From: Bacteroidales bacterium
Lineage (GTDB): Bacteria > Bacteroidota > Bacteroidia > Bacteroidales > UBA932
NCBI GenBank assembly: GCA_017550025.1
Contig: JAFYLU010000073.1
Span: 1 to 64,000 of the forward strand
DNA length: 64,000 nt
Reading direction: 5' to 3'
The translations under genes and the position numbers were made by a program. The notes beneath the pieces were generated by a model that saw only the letters and a program-made list of their open reading frames with translations, was not told the DNA's origin and did not search any database. Shown piece by piece: positions 24,753 to 32,446 of this stretch (its first letter is position 1; each line of letters begins with the position of its first letter).

Positions 24753-25130
24753 CTGAAAGTTTTTGATTTTCATTACCGAATATATCCTTGTCCTGGTCAT
24801 TATATATTTGATATCGAAGCAACAGAACACATCGTGCTTGCCGATGCGGCGATATGAAGTGACAATTCCGGGATAAAATCCCTTCAATTCAAGATCCTGA
24901 AGGTCGGCTGAATCAAGCCCTGTGCCGACAAGTCCTGAAAGAATCTCATAATTGCGGGCCAGCATGGACATCACCTTTCTCCTGTATGTCCTGACTTCCT
25001 TATGTATATTGTTGTTGTATTTCATCCGGCAGTCATCGCAGCAGAACTTCTTGTCTGTCCTGCCATATCTGATCTTGTCGCCACATTCAAGACATGTGGG
25101 TATCCTCCTCATCCGCTTCTCGTAATCCAT
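24750..25130 (-). CDS. Small zinc-ribbon protein, unknown function (126 aa)
   Basis: A treble-cysteine motif opens the protein: CLECGDKI.. KKFCCDDCR (CxxC then CxxxC spacing around residues 13-35), followed by basic helices (VRTYRRKVMSMLARNYEIL) and a beta-rich tail (GIVTSYRRIG, CCFDIKYI). I know this as a conserved hypothetical of Bacteroidales but not its function; nucleic-acid binding is plausible from the ribbon and the charge. Several ATGs crowd the start (25130, 25136, 25139, 25160); I choose 25130, as it sits just before the conserved part. No partner gene is obvious. Confidence 0.7.
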   Translation of the reverse strand: MDYEKRMRRIPTCLECGDKIRYGRTDKKFCCDDCRMKYNNNIHKEVRTYRRKVMSMLARNYEILSGLVGTGLDSADLQDLELKGFYPGIVTSYRRIGKHDVFCCFDIKYIMTRTRIYSVMKIKNFQ

Positions 25131-25160
25131 GAGCATCATCACTTGATTTATGAACGGCAA

Positions 25161-25458
25161 ATTTCATCTGTCAGAACGGTTCATGCAATAGAGCAGAAAA
25201 TGTTTTTCTTTTTCTTTAACAAAGTTTTTCCGTTTCTTTAAAAGCAGCACAGATAAGAAAAATCTTTATCATCATAAAAAAGAATGCACACACATATAAA
25301 AAGATGACACACTTATAAAGAAAAGAAAAACTTCCGCACCGAACACCACATAAGTTCCTGATTATAAATATTTTTTAACTTACTTTGCCACCAACCTGCA
25401 ATGCGCGCAGAATGATGTAGGAAGGAAAAGTTCAATCAACTAAAGAAAGATTATCACA
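25161..25458. other. AT-rich intergenic stretch
   Basis: No gene seen. It holds long A/T runs and a weak -7-like TTACTTTG at 25380-25387, about 70 bp before the ssb ATG, which may be the ssb promoter. No hairpin with a T run and no recognisable riboswitch. Confidence 0.5.
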
Positions 25459-25803
25459 ATGGAACATCTGAACAGAATCGAACTTAAGGGAAGGATAGGC
25501 ACGATCAGGATCAACGATGTCAACGGGACAAAAGTAGCCCACTTTTCAGTCATTACAGAACATCTTTACAAGACAAGGGATGGCAATGCCGTTTCGGAAA
25601 GCACATGGTTCAATGTAACGGCATGGAACAGCAGAGACATGCCGGCCTTTGAGAAACTGGCCAAGGGCATGCCTGTATATGTATGCGGCAGGATGAGAAC
25701 CTCCAGATATTCATCGGCTGACGGAATGGAAAAAATCTACTATGAGATCCTGGCAAACAAGATAAGATTCGTCGCGGAAGATGACGGAGAACAGGCAAGA
25801 TAA
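25459..25803 (+). CDS. ssb: Short single-stranded DNA-binding protein (114 aa)
   Basis: OB-fold protein that coats single-stranded DNA. MEHLNRIELKGRIGTI, VAHFSVITEH, STWFNVTAWN and GMPVYVCGRMRTSRY follow the SSB strand order. It lacks the flexible linker and the acidic C-terminal tip (DDIPF type) that recruits repair and replication partners, so this is a secondary SSB and not the main one. It stands alone on the plus strand. Confidence 0.85.
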   Translation: MEHLNRIELKGRIGTIRINDVNGTKVAHFSVITEHLYKTRDGNAVSESTWFNVTAWNSRDMPAFEKLAKGMPVYVCGRMRTSRYSSADGMEKIYYEILANKIRFVAEDDGEQAR

Positions 25804-25888
25804 CCTTATGCAGGGGTGATGTGTTTCAACCATCAGTCGGCAGCATCGCAGATTGATGCGAAAAGCATGAAAAATCAATAGATTTCTG

Positions 25889-25919
25889 ATTGAAATTTGC
25901 TTTTTTTGAGATATCTTTG
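25889..25919 (+). promoter_or_regulatory. Promoter of pflBA
   Basis: ATTG (25889-25892), 19-bp spacer, TATCTTTG (25912-25919). Start near 25926, leader about 26 nt to the ATG at 25952. Confidence 0.65.
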
Positions 25920-25951
25920 CGGCCGATTTTGACAGAGTTAATTATATTTTT

Positions 25952-28177
25952 ATGGTTCAGAAATTCAACGACGGCAGATGGAGCCGTAGAATTGATGTTG
26001 CTGACTTTGTTTACAACAACATCACCCCTTATGATGGAGATGCATCATTCCTCCAGGGCCCTACAGAACGTACAAAGATGCTTTGGAACAAGTGTCTTGA
26101 CGCTCTCGCAGAAGAGAGAGCAAACGGCGGAGTACGTTCTATCGACGCAAAGACCATTTCAACAATCACTTCACACGCAGCAGGCTACATCGACAGAGAG
26201 AACGAGCTTGTAGTAGGTCTTCAGACAGATGAGCTTCTCAAGAGAGCTATCAAGCCTTTCGGCGGTCTCAAGGTAGTAGAGAAGGCATGTCTCGAGAACG
26301 GTGTGGAGCTTGATCCGAAGGTGAAGGAAATCTTCACACACTACAGAAAGACACACAACGACGGTGTATTCGATGTATATACAGAGGAGATCCGCAAGTA
26401 CAGGTCTCTCGGCTTCCTTACCGGACTTCCTGACAACTACTCACGCGGACGTATCATCGGTGACTACAGAAGACTTGCCCTCTACGGTATCGACAGACTC
26501 ATAGAGGCAAAGAGAGAGGACCTCAGGAACCTCACAGGTACAATGACCCGTTCGCGCATCACTCTCCGCGAGGAGGTTGCAGAGCAGATCCGTGCCCTCC
26601 AGGAAATCAAGATCATGGGAGACTACTACGGACTTGACCTCAGCAGACCTGCAAGAAGCGCACAGGAGGCTGTTCAGTGGCTCTACATGGCTTACCTTGC
26701 TGCTGTAAAGGAGCAGGACGGAGCAGCGATGTCACTCGGTAATGTTTCATCTTTCCTCGACATCTACATCCAGTACGACCTCGACCACAATTTCATCGAC
26801 GAGACATTCGCACAGGAGCTCATCGACCAGTTCGTAATGAAGCTCAGAATGGTACGTCACCTCCGCATGGGTTCTTACAACGACCTCTTCGCAGGAGACC
26901 CTACATGGATCACCGAGTCTATCGGAGGACGTTTCACAGGTGGAAAGAGCAAGGTGACAAAGACATCTTTCCGTTTCCTCCAGACCCTCTACAACCTCGG
27001 ACCTGCACCAGAGCCTAACATGACTGTCCTCTGGCATCCTGAACTTCCTGAAGGATTCAAGGAGTTCTGTGCAAAGGTTTCAATCGACACAAGCTCTGTT
27101 CAGTATGAGAACGACTCACTCATGCGTAAGGTAAGAGGATGCGACGACTACGGTATCGCATGCTGCGTATCATATCAGGCTATCGGAAAGGCTATCCAGT
27201 TCTTCGGAGCACGCGCAAACCTTGCAAAGGCTCTCCTCCTCGCTATCAACGGAGGACGTTGCGAGAACACAGGTACTCTCATGGTCGAGGGAATCAAGCC
27301 TCTCAAGAGCAACGTGCTTGACTTTGACGAGGTAATGGACAACTACAAGAAGGTTATGCATGAGGTTGCCCGCGTTTACAACGAGACAATGAACATCATC
27401 CACTACATGCATGACAAGTATGACTACGAGAAGTCACAGATGGCGTTCATCGACACCAATCCGAAGATCAACCTCGCATATGGTGTTGCAGGTCTCTCTA
27501 TCGTTGCTGACTCACTCTCTGCAATCAAGTATGCAAAGGTGACCGCACGCCGCAACGCTGAAGGCCTCACAGAGGGATTCGACATTGAGGGAGACTTCCC
27601 TAAGTTCGGTAACGACAACGACCTCGTGGACGTAATCGCAAGAGATGTAGTGCAGTTCTTCAACACAGAGCTCAGCACACACAAGGTATACAAGGGAGCA
27701 GAGCCTACTCTCTCACTCCTTACAATCACTTCAAACGTGATGTACGGTAAGAAGACAGGTGCTACACCTGACGGACGTGAGAAGGGAGTGGCATTCGCAC
27801 CAGGTGCAAACCCAATGCACGGACGCGACACTCATGGAGCAATCGCTTCGCTCTCATCAGTGGCAAAGCTTGACTACCACGATTCAAAGGACGGTATCTC
27901 AAATACATTCTCAATCGTTCCGAAGTCTCTCGGTCCGACTGATGAGGACAAGATCGACAACCTCATCACAATGATGGACGGTTATTTCACAAAGGGTGCA
28001 CACCACCTCAATGTGAACGTACTTAACAGAGATATGCTCGTAGACGCGATGGAGCACCCTGAGAAGTATCCGCAGCTCACAATCCGCGTTTCAGGATACG
28101 CAGTGAACTTCATCAGACTCAGCCGCGAGCAGCAGCTTGAGGTTATTTCAAGAACATTCCACGAATCATTGAGATAA
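25952..28177 (+). CDS. pflB: Formate acetyltransferase (pyruvate formate-lyase)
   Basis: Converts pyruvate and CoA to acetyl-CoA and formate using a glycyl radical; cytoplasmic and oxygen-sensitive. Adjacent active-site cysteines Cys404-Cys405 ([14 protein letters not shown]) and the radical Gly715 in [13 protein letters not shown] are all present. Length 741 is close to the 760 of E. coli. The stop TAA shares its last base with the ATG of pflA (TAATG), so translation of the activase is coupled. Codon use is strongly biased, as in highly expressed genes. Confidence 0.97.
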   Translation: MVQKFNDGRWSRRIDVADFVYNNITPYDGDASFLQGPTERTKMLWNKCLDALAEERANGGVRSIDAKTISTITSHAAGYIDRENELVVGLQTDELLKRAIKPFGGLKVVEKACLENGVELDPKVKEIFTHYRKTHNDGVFDVYTEEIRKYRSLGFLTGLPDNYSRGRIIGDYRRLALYGIDRLIEAKREDLRNLTGTMTRSRITLREEVAEQIRALQEIKIMGDYYGLDLSRPARSAQEAVQWLYMAYLAAVKEQDGAAMSLGNVSSFLDIYIQYDLDHNFIDETFAQELIDQFVMKLRMVRHLRMGSYNDLFAGDPTWITESIGGRFTGGKSKVTKTSFRFLQTLYNLGPAPEPNMTVLWHPELPEGFKEFCAKVSIDTSSVQYENDSLMRKVRGCDDYGIACCVSYQAIGKAIQFFGARANLAKALLLAINGGRCENTGTLMVEGIKPLKSNVLDFDEVMDNYKKVMHEVARVYNETMNIIHYMHDKYDYEKSQMAFIDTNPKINLAYGVAGLSIVADSLSAIKYAKVTARRNAEGLTEGFDIEGDFPKFGNDNDLVDVIARDVVQFFNTELSTHKVYKGAEPTLSLLTITSNVMYGKKTGATPDGREKGVAFAPGANPMHGRDTHGAIASLSSVAKLDYHDSKDGISNTFSIVPKSLGPTDEDKIDNLITMMDGYFTKGAHHLNVNVLNRDMLVDAMEHPEKYPQLTIRVSGYAVNFIRLSREQQLEVISRTFHESLR

Positions 28178-28902
28178 TGCTGAAGGTTCATTCTTACGAA
28201 TCAATGGGAACATACGACGGGCCGGGTTTAAGGCTCGTCGTTTTTCTGCAGGGATGTCCCTTCAAGTGTCTGTATTGTGCAAATCCCGACACGATAAGCT
28301 TTGACGGCGGCACAGCTACCGAAATCGAGGAGATCGTGAGGATGGCCGTGAGCCAGAAGCCTTTCTTCGGACGCAGGGGAGGCATAACTTTCTCCGGTGG
28401 AGAGCCAACAGCCCAGGCAAAGGCCTTGCTCCCGCTTTTCGACAGACTCAAGGAGGAAGGAATCAACATATGCGTGGATACGAACGGAGGCATGTGGAAC
28501 AGCGACATCGAGGAGCTCTTCAGAAAGACTGACCTCGTGCTTCTGGATTGCAAGCAGTTCAACAATGAAAGGCACGAAAGCCTGACAGGACGAAGCAACG
28601 AGCAGACTCTCAAGACGGCACAGTGGCTGGAAGAGAACGAAAGGCCGTTCTGGCTCAGATATGTCCTTGTACCTGGCGTTAGCGACTTTGAAGAAGACAT
28701 CAGGGCACTCGGAGAGCATTTCAAAAGCTACAAGATGCTGAAGAGAGTCGAGATACTTCCTTATCATACGCTCGGAAAGCACAAGTACGAATCTCTGGGA
28801 TGGGAGTACAAGCTGGCAGACACGCCGCATAACACTCCGGAGCAGCTTGACAAGGCTCTCGCACTTTTCAATGAATATTTTGACTGCGCTATAATGAATT
28901 AG
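28177..28902 (+). CDS. pflA: Pyruvate formate-lyase activating enzyme
   Basis: Radical SAM enzyme that installs the glycyl radical on PflB. Cluster motif Cys27-x3-Cys31-x2-Cys34 in QGCPFKCLYCAN, the GGE motif (FSGGEPTAQ), and DTNGG and LLDCKQFN segments. Length 241 is typical. Starts on the last base of the pflB stop and is followed by a terminator at 28928-28960. Confidence 0.96.
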   Translation: MLKVHSYESMGTYDGPGLRLVVFLQGCPFKCLYCANPDTISFDGGTATEIEEIVRMAVSQKPFFGRRGGITFSGGEPTAQAKALLPLFDRLKEEGINICVDTNGGMWNSDIEELFRKTDLVLLDCKQFNNERHESLTGRSNEQTLKTAQWLEENERPFWLRYVLVPGVSDFEEDIRALGEHFKSYKMLKRVEILPYHTLGKHKYESLGWEYKLADTPHNTPEQLDKALALFNEYFDCAIMN

Positions 28903-28927
28903 CAGCAAAACATACCACTATAGCTAA

Positions 28928-28960
28928 AGAAGGGTCTCAACATTGAGGCTCTTCTTTTGT
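28928..28960 (+). terminator. Terminator of pflBA
   Basis: Arms 28928-28940 and 28943-28955 pair over 13 bp with two G-U pairs, followed by TTCTTTTGTT. Its T run overlaps the -33 element of the next promoter. Confidence 0.8.
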
Positions 28961-28988
28961 TATGGAGATTCTTTTTTTCTTATATTTG
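28956..28988 (+). promoter_or_regulatory. Promoter of the polyferredoxin / aldo-keto reductase genes
   Basis: TTTG (28956-28959), 21-bp spacer, TATATTTG (28981-28988). Start near 28995, leader about 35 nt. The -33 element lies inside the T run of the pflA terminator. Confidence 0.65.
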
Positions 28989-29029
28989 TGGGAGTTGACA
29001 TCTGATGTAAATTACTAAACCATAACTAT

Positions 29030-30556
29030 ATGCTACGAAAAATCAGAATCCTGCTGGCGACGATATTCTTTGTCGGCATCACATTGCTCTTTCTGGATTT
29101 CACCGGGGCTGTTCATGCGTATCTCGGCTGGATGGCAAAAATCCAGTTCCTTCCTGCCCTGCTTGCCATGAACACAGGCATAATAGCCGTACTGCTTGTA
29201 CTTACCCTGCTCTTCGGAAGGGTCTATTGCTCGGTGATCTGTCCGCTCGGAATCATGCAGGACATAATTTCATGGATTCATGGAAAGTCTGCAAAGAAAA
29301 ACCGCTACCGCTTCAGCTATTCTCCAGCAAAGCACTTTTTAAGGTACGGTATCCTGGTTGGTTTCGGCATCGCAATAACAGCAGGACTGCATGTCATTGT
29401 AGCCCTTATAGCTCCATACAGCGCATATGGACGCATAGCATCGAACATTCTGGCTCCTGTTTACAAGCTTGGAAACAATTTCTTCGCATGGGTGGCAGAA
29501 AGAGCCGGAAGCTATGCCTTCTATTCTACTGAAATATGGCTGAAATCAGCATCTTCGCTTGCAATAGCTGTACTTACTTTCGCGGTGATATTCATCCTCG
29601 CATGGAAGCATGGCAGGACATGGTGCAACTCCATCTGCCCTGTAGGGTCCGTTCTGGGCTTCTTCTCGAGATTCAGCCTCTTTGCACCTGTAATTGATAC
29701 AGAAAAGTGTCGTAACTGCGGCCTCTGCGGAAAACAGTGCAAGGCTGCCTGCATCAATACGAAGGAGCATCAGATTGACTACAGCAGATGCGTAGCATGC
29801 ATGGATTGTATTGATTCCTGCAAGGATGGGGCGATAAGTTTTGCCTACAGGTACAGGAAGGGATTCCCGGTCAAGCCGGGAATGACGGAGGAGAAGGAAA
29901 TGCAACAGAAGGGAGAGAACGGGCCAGATAAGGGAAGAAGGGCATTCATCATATCTACTGCTATCGCGGGAACCGCTGTGGCGGCAAAAGCGCAGGAAAT
30001 GAAAGTCGACGGCGGACTTGCCGAAATCGAGCATGCGGAAAAACCGGAACGCGGCACTCCGATAGTTCCGGCAGGTGCATTGAGCCTGAAGAATTTCAGC
30101 GACCACTGTACAGCCTGCCAGCTCTGTGTGAGCGCATGTCCGAATCAGGTGTTGAGGCCGTCTACATCACTGATGAATCTGATGCAGCCGGAAATGTCCT
30201 ATGAAAGAGGCTATTGCCGTCCGGAATGTACAATGTGTTCGGATGTATGTCCGGCAGGAGCAATAAGGCCTGTCACACGCGAGGAGAAGTCATCGATACA
30301 GATTGGTCATGCTGTGGTGAATCTCGCTAACTGCGTCGTGAACACTGACGAAGTGAAATGCGGCAATTGCGCAAGACACTGCCCTGCAGGAGCCATCAGG
30401 ATGGTAAGGGAAGACCCGTCAGATCCTGAATCTCTCATGATACCTACAGTAAATGAAGAAAGGTGCATCGGATGCGGAGCATGTGAGAACCTCTGCCCTG
30501 CGAGGCCGTTCACTGCCATCCATGTCGAGGGACATGAGGTGCACAGAACGATTTAG
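29030..30556 (+). CDS. Membrane polyferredoxin, NapH-like half joined to a Tat-type ferredoxin half (508 aa)
   Basis: Probably passes electrons from quinol or a cytoplasmic donor across the membrane. Residues 1-220 have four to five membrane helices and two NapH-type motifs, GRVYCSVICP (63-72) and GRTWCNSICP (194-203). Two 4Fe-4S motifs follow (CRNCGLCGKQC at 227, CVACMDC at 254). After a short linker (275-302) comes G-R-R-A-F-I-I-S plus a hydrophobic stretch, like a Tat signal (near 303), then four Cys clusters (CTACQLC 360, CRPECTMC 397, CGNCARHC 443, CIGCGACENLC 478). The linker is coded by a palindromic repeat, so the protein looks like two fused genes. The aldo/keto reductase 33 bp downstream is the likely partner. 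Confidence 0.85.
   Translation: MLRKIRILLATIFFVGITLLFLDFTGAVHAYLGWMAKIQFLPALLAMNTGIIAVLLVLTLLFGRVYCSVICPLGIMQDIISWIHGKSAKKNRYRFSYSPAKHFLRYGILVGFGIAITAGLHVIVALIAPYSAYGRIASNILAPVYKLGNNFFAWVAERAGSYAFYSTEIWLKSASSLAIAVLTFAVIFILAWKHGRTWCNSICPVGSVLGFFSRFSLFAPVIDTEKCRNCGLCGKQCKAACINTKEHQIDYSRCVACMDCIDSCKDGAISFAYRYRKGFPVKPGMTEEKEMQQKGENGPDKGRRAFIISTAIAGTAVAAKAQEMKVDGGLAEIEHAEKPERGTPIVPAGALSLKNFSDHCTACQLCVSACPNQVLRPSTSLMNLMQPEMSYERGYCRPECTMCSDVCPAGAIRPVTREEKSSIQIGHAVVNLANCVVNTDEVKCGNCARHCPAGAIRMVREDPSDPESLMIPTVNEERCIGCGACENLCPARPFTAIHVEGHEVHRTI
29863..29886. repeat. Palindromic REP-like element, copy 2, in frame inside a gene
   Basis: ATTCCCGG and CCGGGAAT arms (29863-29870, 29876-29883) then GACGG. 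It is the same unit as 2583-2605, with compensatory stem changes. It codes FPVKPGMT within the linker of the polyferredoxin. Confidence 0.75.
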
Positions 30557-30589
30557 ATATTCCCGAATAACTCATAACGGAACAATACT

Positions 30590-31972
30590 ATGAAAAAGAA
30601 TATAGACAGGAGAGAATTCTTCAAGACTGCAGGAACTGCAGCTATAGTGATGGGAGGCCTCGGGGCAGCTGCCGGATGTGCCTCGAAAGGCGGGAAGAAA
30701 GACCTCGCGACATCGTCAGCAAATCAGACAGATGGAGCAGAAGGTATGACATACAGAATCAACAACGGAAATGGTGACAAGGTCAGTATCCTCGGTTACG
30801 GCTGCATGAGGTGGCCTATGACAAAGGATGAGGGCGGAAAGGATATAATAGATCAGGAAACGACAAACCGCCTTGTGGACTATGCCATAGAACATGGAGT
30901 GAATTATTTCGACACATCTCCGGTATATCTGCAGGGACAGAGCGAGAAAGCCACCGGAATCGCCTTGAAAAGGCATCCGAGGGAAAGTTATTTCATCGCC
31001 ACCAAGCTTTCAAACTTCAGCAACTATACGAGGGAGAACTCGATGGAGATGTATCGCAAGTCATTCGAGAATCTCCAGACAGACTACATAGATTATTATC
31101 TGCTTCATTCCATCGGTGGAGGCGGAGTCGAGGCCTTCAATGCAAGATATGTAGACAACGGAATGATCGACTTCCTGATGAAGGAAAGGGAAGCCGGCAG
31201 AATCCGCAACCTCGGCTTTTCATTCCACGGCAACCGCGAAAGCTTCGACGAGTTCCTGAAGCTTCATGAAAAATATCACTGGGACTTCGTGCAGATCCAG
31301 CTCAATTATGTGGACTGGAGACACGCAACAGGCAGAAACGCAGACGCCGAATATCTCCAGACAGAGCTTGACAAGCTCGGAATTCAGTCCGTGATCATGG
31401 AACCGCTCCTCGGAGGTCGTCTGTCAAAGGTCCCGCAGCATATCGCAGACCGTCTGAAAGAGCGCAATCCGGAAGGAAGCGTGGCATCATGGGCATTCCG
31501 CTTTGCCGGTACCCCTGAAGGAGTTCTATGCGTGTTAAGCGGAATGACATACATGGAACATCTTCAGGACAACATACGCACCTACTCCCCTCTCATCCCT
31601 TTGAATGAGGAAGAACTGGCATTTCTCGAAGAAACAGCCGGACTGATGCAGAAATACCCGACAATTCCTTGCAATGACTGCAAATACTGCATGCCATGTC
31701 CTTATGGAATCGATATCCCTGCCATACTGCTGCATTACAATAAATGCGTGAATGCCGGAGAGGTAGCCAAGAGCATCGAAGATGAGGGATACAGAAAAGC
31801 CCGTCGCGCCTATCTTGTAAGCTACGACCGGGCTGTTCCGAAATTACGCCAGGCGGCCCGCTGCATCGGTTGCAACACATGTAAGGGACACTGTCCTCAA
31901 AACATTGACATACCGCGCGAGCTGCACAGGATCGACAGATATATTGACAATCTGAAGAAAGATCAATTATAG
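30590..31972 (+). CDS. Tat-type aldo/keto reductase with C-terminal 4Fe-4S domain (460 aa)
   Basis: Probable exported oxidoreductase. N-terminal RREFFKTAG followed by a hydrophobic stretch and AAAGCASKG is a twin-arginine signal with a lipobox-like end. The aldo/keto reductase barrel (about 45-350) keeps the catalytic Tyr (DTSPVYLQGQSE), Lys (IATKLSN) and His (YYLLHS). The tail carries CNDCKYCMPCPYGIDIP and CIGCNTCKGHCPQNIDIP, two ferredoxin-like clusters. If truly exported, NADPH would not be available, so electrons may come from the membrane polyferredoxin encoded 33 bp upstream. Substrate unknown. Its last 6 bp overlap the convergent lipocalin-like gene. Confidence 0.88.
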   Translation: MKKNIDRREFFKTAGTAAIVMGGLGAAAGCASKGGKKDLATSSANQTDGAEGMTYRINNGNGDKVSILGYGCMRWPMTKDEGGKDIIDQETTNRLVDYAIEHGVNYFDTSPVYLQGQSEKATGIALKRHPRESYFIATKLSNFSNYTRENSMEMYRKSFENLQTDYIDYYLLHSIGGGGVEAFNARYVDNGMIDFLMKEREAGRIRNLGFSFHGNRESFDEFLKLHEKYHWDFVQIQLNYVDWRHATGRNADAEYLQTELDKLGIQSVIMEPLLGGRLSKVPQHIADRLKERNPEGSVASWAFRFAGTPEGVLCVLSGMTYMEHLQDNIRTYSPLIPLNEEELAFLEETAGLMQKYPTIPCNDCKYCMPCPYGIDIPAILLHYNKCVNAGEVAKSIEDEGYRKARRAYLVSYDRAVPKLRQAARCIGCNTCKGHCPQNIDIPRELHRIDRYIDNLKKDQL

Positions 31973-32428
31973 GAAGCGAGGCTCCTGCTCATCATCAGCC
32001 TTGGTAACGACTGCTGCATTATCCTTGTCGCTCTGCGACAGGGATTTTTTCTCATACTTGCACACCTCTGCAGATCCGTTCTGTGCAGTGAGCACCAGCA
32101 CCTCACCCTCGAAAGAAACGGCATACGAACTACCCCATTCCGCACCGTCAGAATATTTGCCGGAAAGGATAGCGTCAGTCAGAGTATAAGTTCCCGCATA
32201 CTTACGGTATCTGCCCTCGCCGATCTTCTGATAAAGTTCGAAATTCTTGTCGAGCTTGAACTCGATATAAACCTGCGGAATCGCAGAAGCATCTGCTCCG
32301 CTCATGTCTGTCAGATGCCACTCTGCCACGATAGCGTCAGAGACTTTCGGTCCTTCGTTATTTGGTCCGCATGCAGCTGCCATAAGCACAGCCACTGCTA
32401 CTGAAAAAATCTTGAATATATTTTTCAT
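31967..32428 (-). CDS. Lipocalin-like lipoprotein (153 aa)
   Basis: Lipobox AAAC (Cys20), then AEWHLTDMSG, VYIEFKLDKNFELYQKIGEGRY, GTYTLTDAILSGKYSDG and VLVLTAQ, the strand pattern of small Bacteroidales lipocalin-like domains that open with 'G.W.L'. A charged tail of about 35 residues follows (KSLSQSDKDNAAVVTKADDEQEPRFL is split between Lys-rich and acidic parts). It lies 18 bp after the S8 protease gene, so the two share a transcript. Ligand unknown. No terminator is visible; its 3' end overlaps the convergent reductase gene by 6 bp. Confidence 0.7.
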   Translation of the reverse strand: MKNIFKIFSVAVAVLMAAACGPNNEGPKVSDAIVAEWHLTDMSGADASAIPQVYIEFKLDKNFELYQKIGEGRYRKYAGTYTLTDAILSGKYSDGAEWGSSYAVSFEGEVLVLTAQNGSAEVCKYEKKSLSQSDKDNAAVVTKADDEQEPRFL

Positions 32429-32446
32429 AATCTTATAATCTGAATA

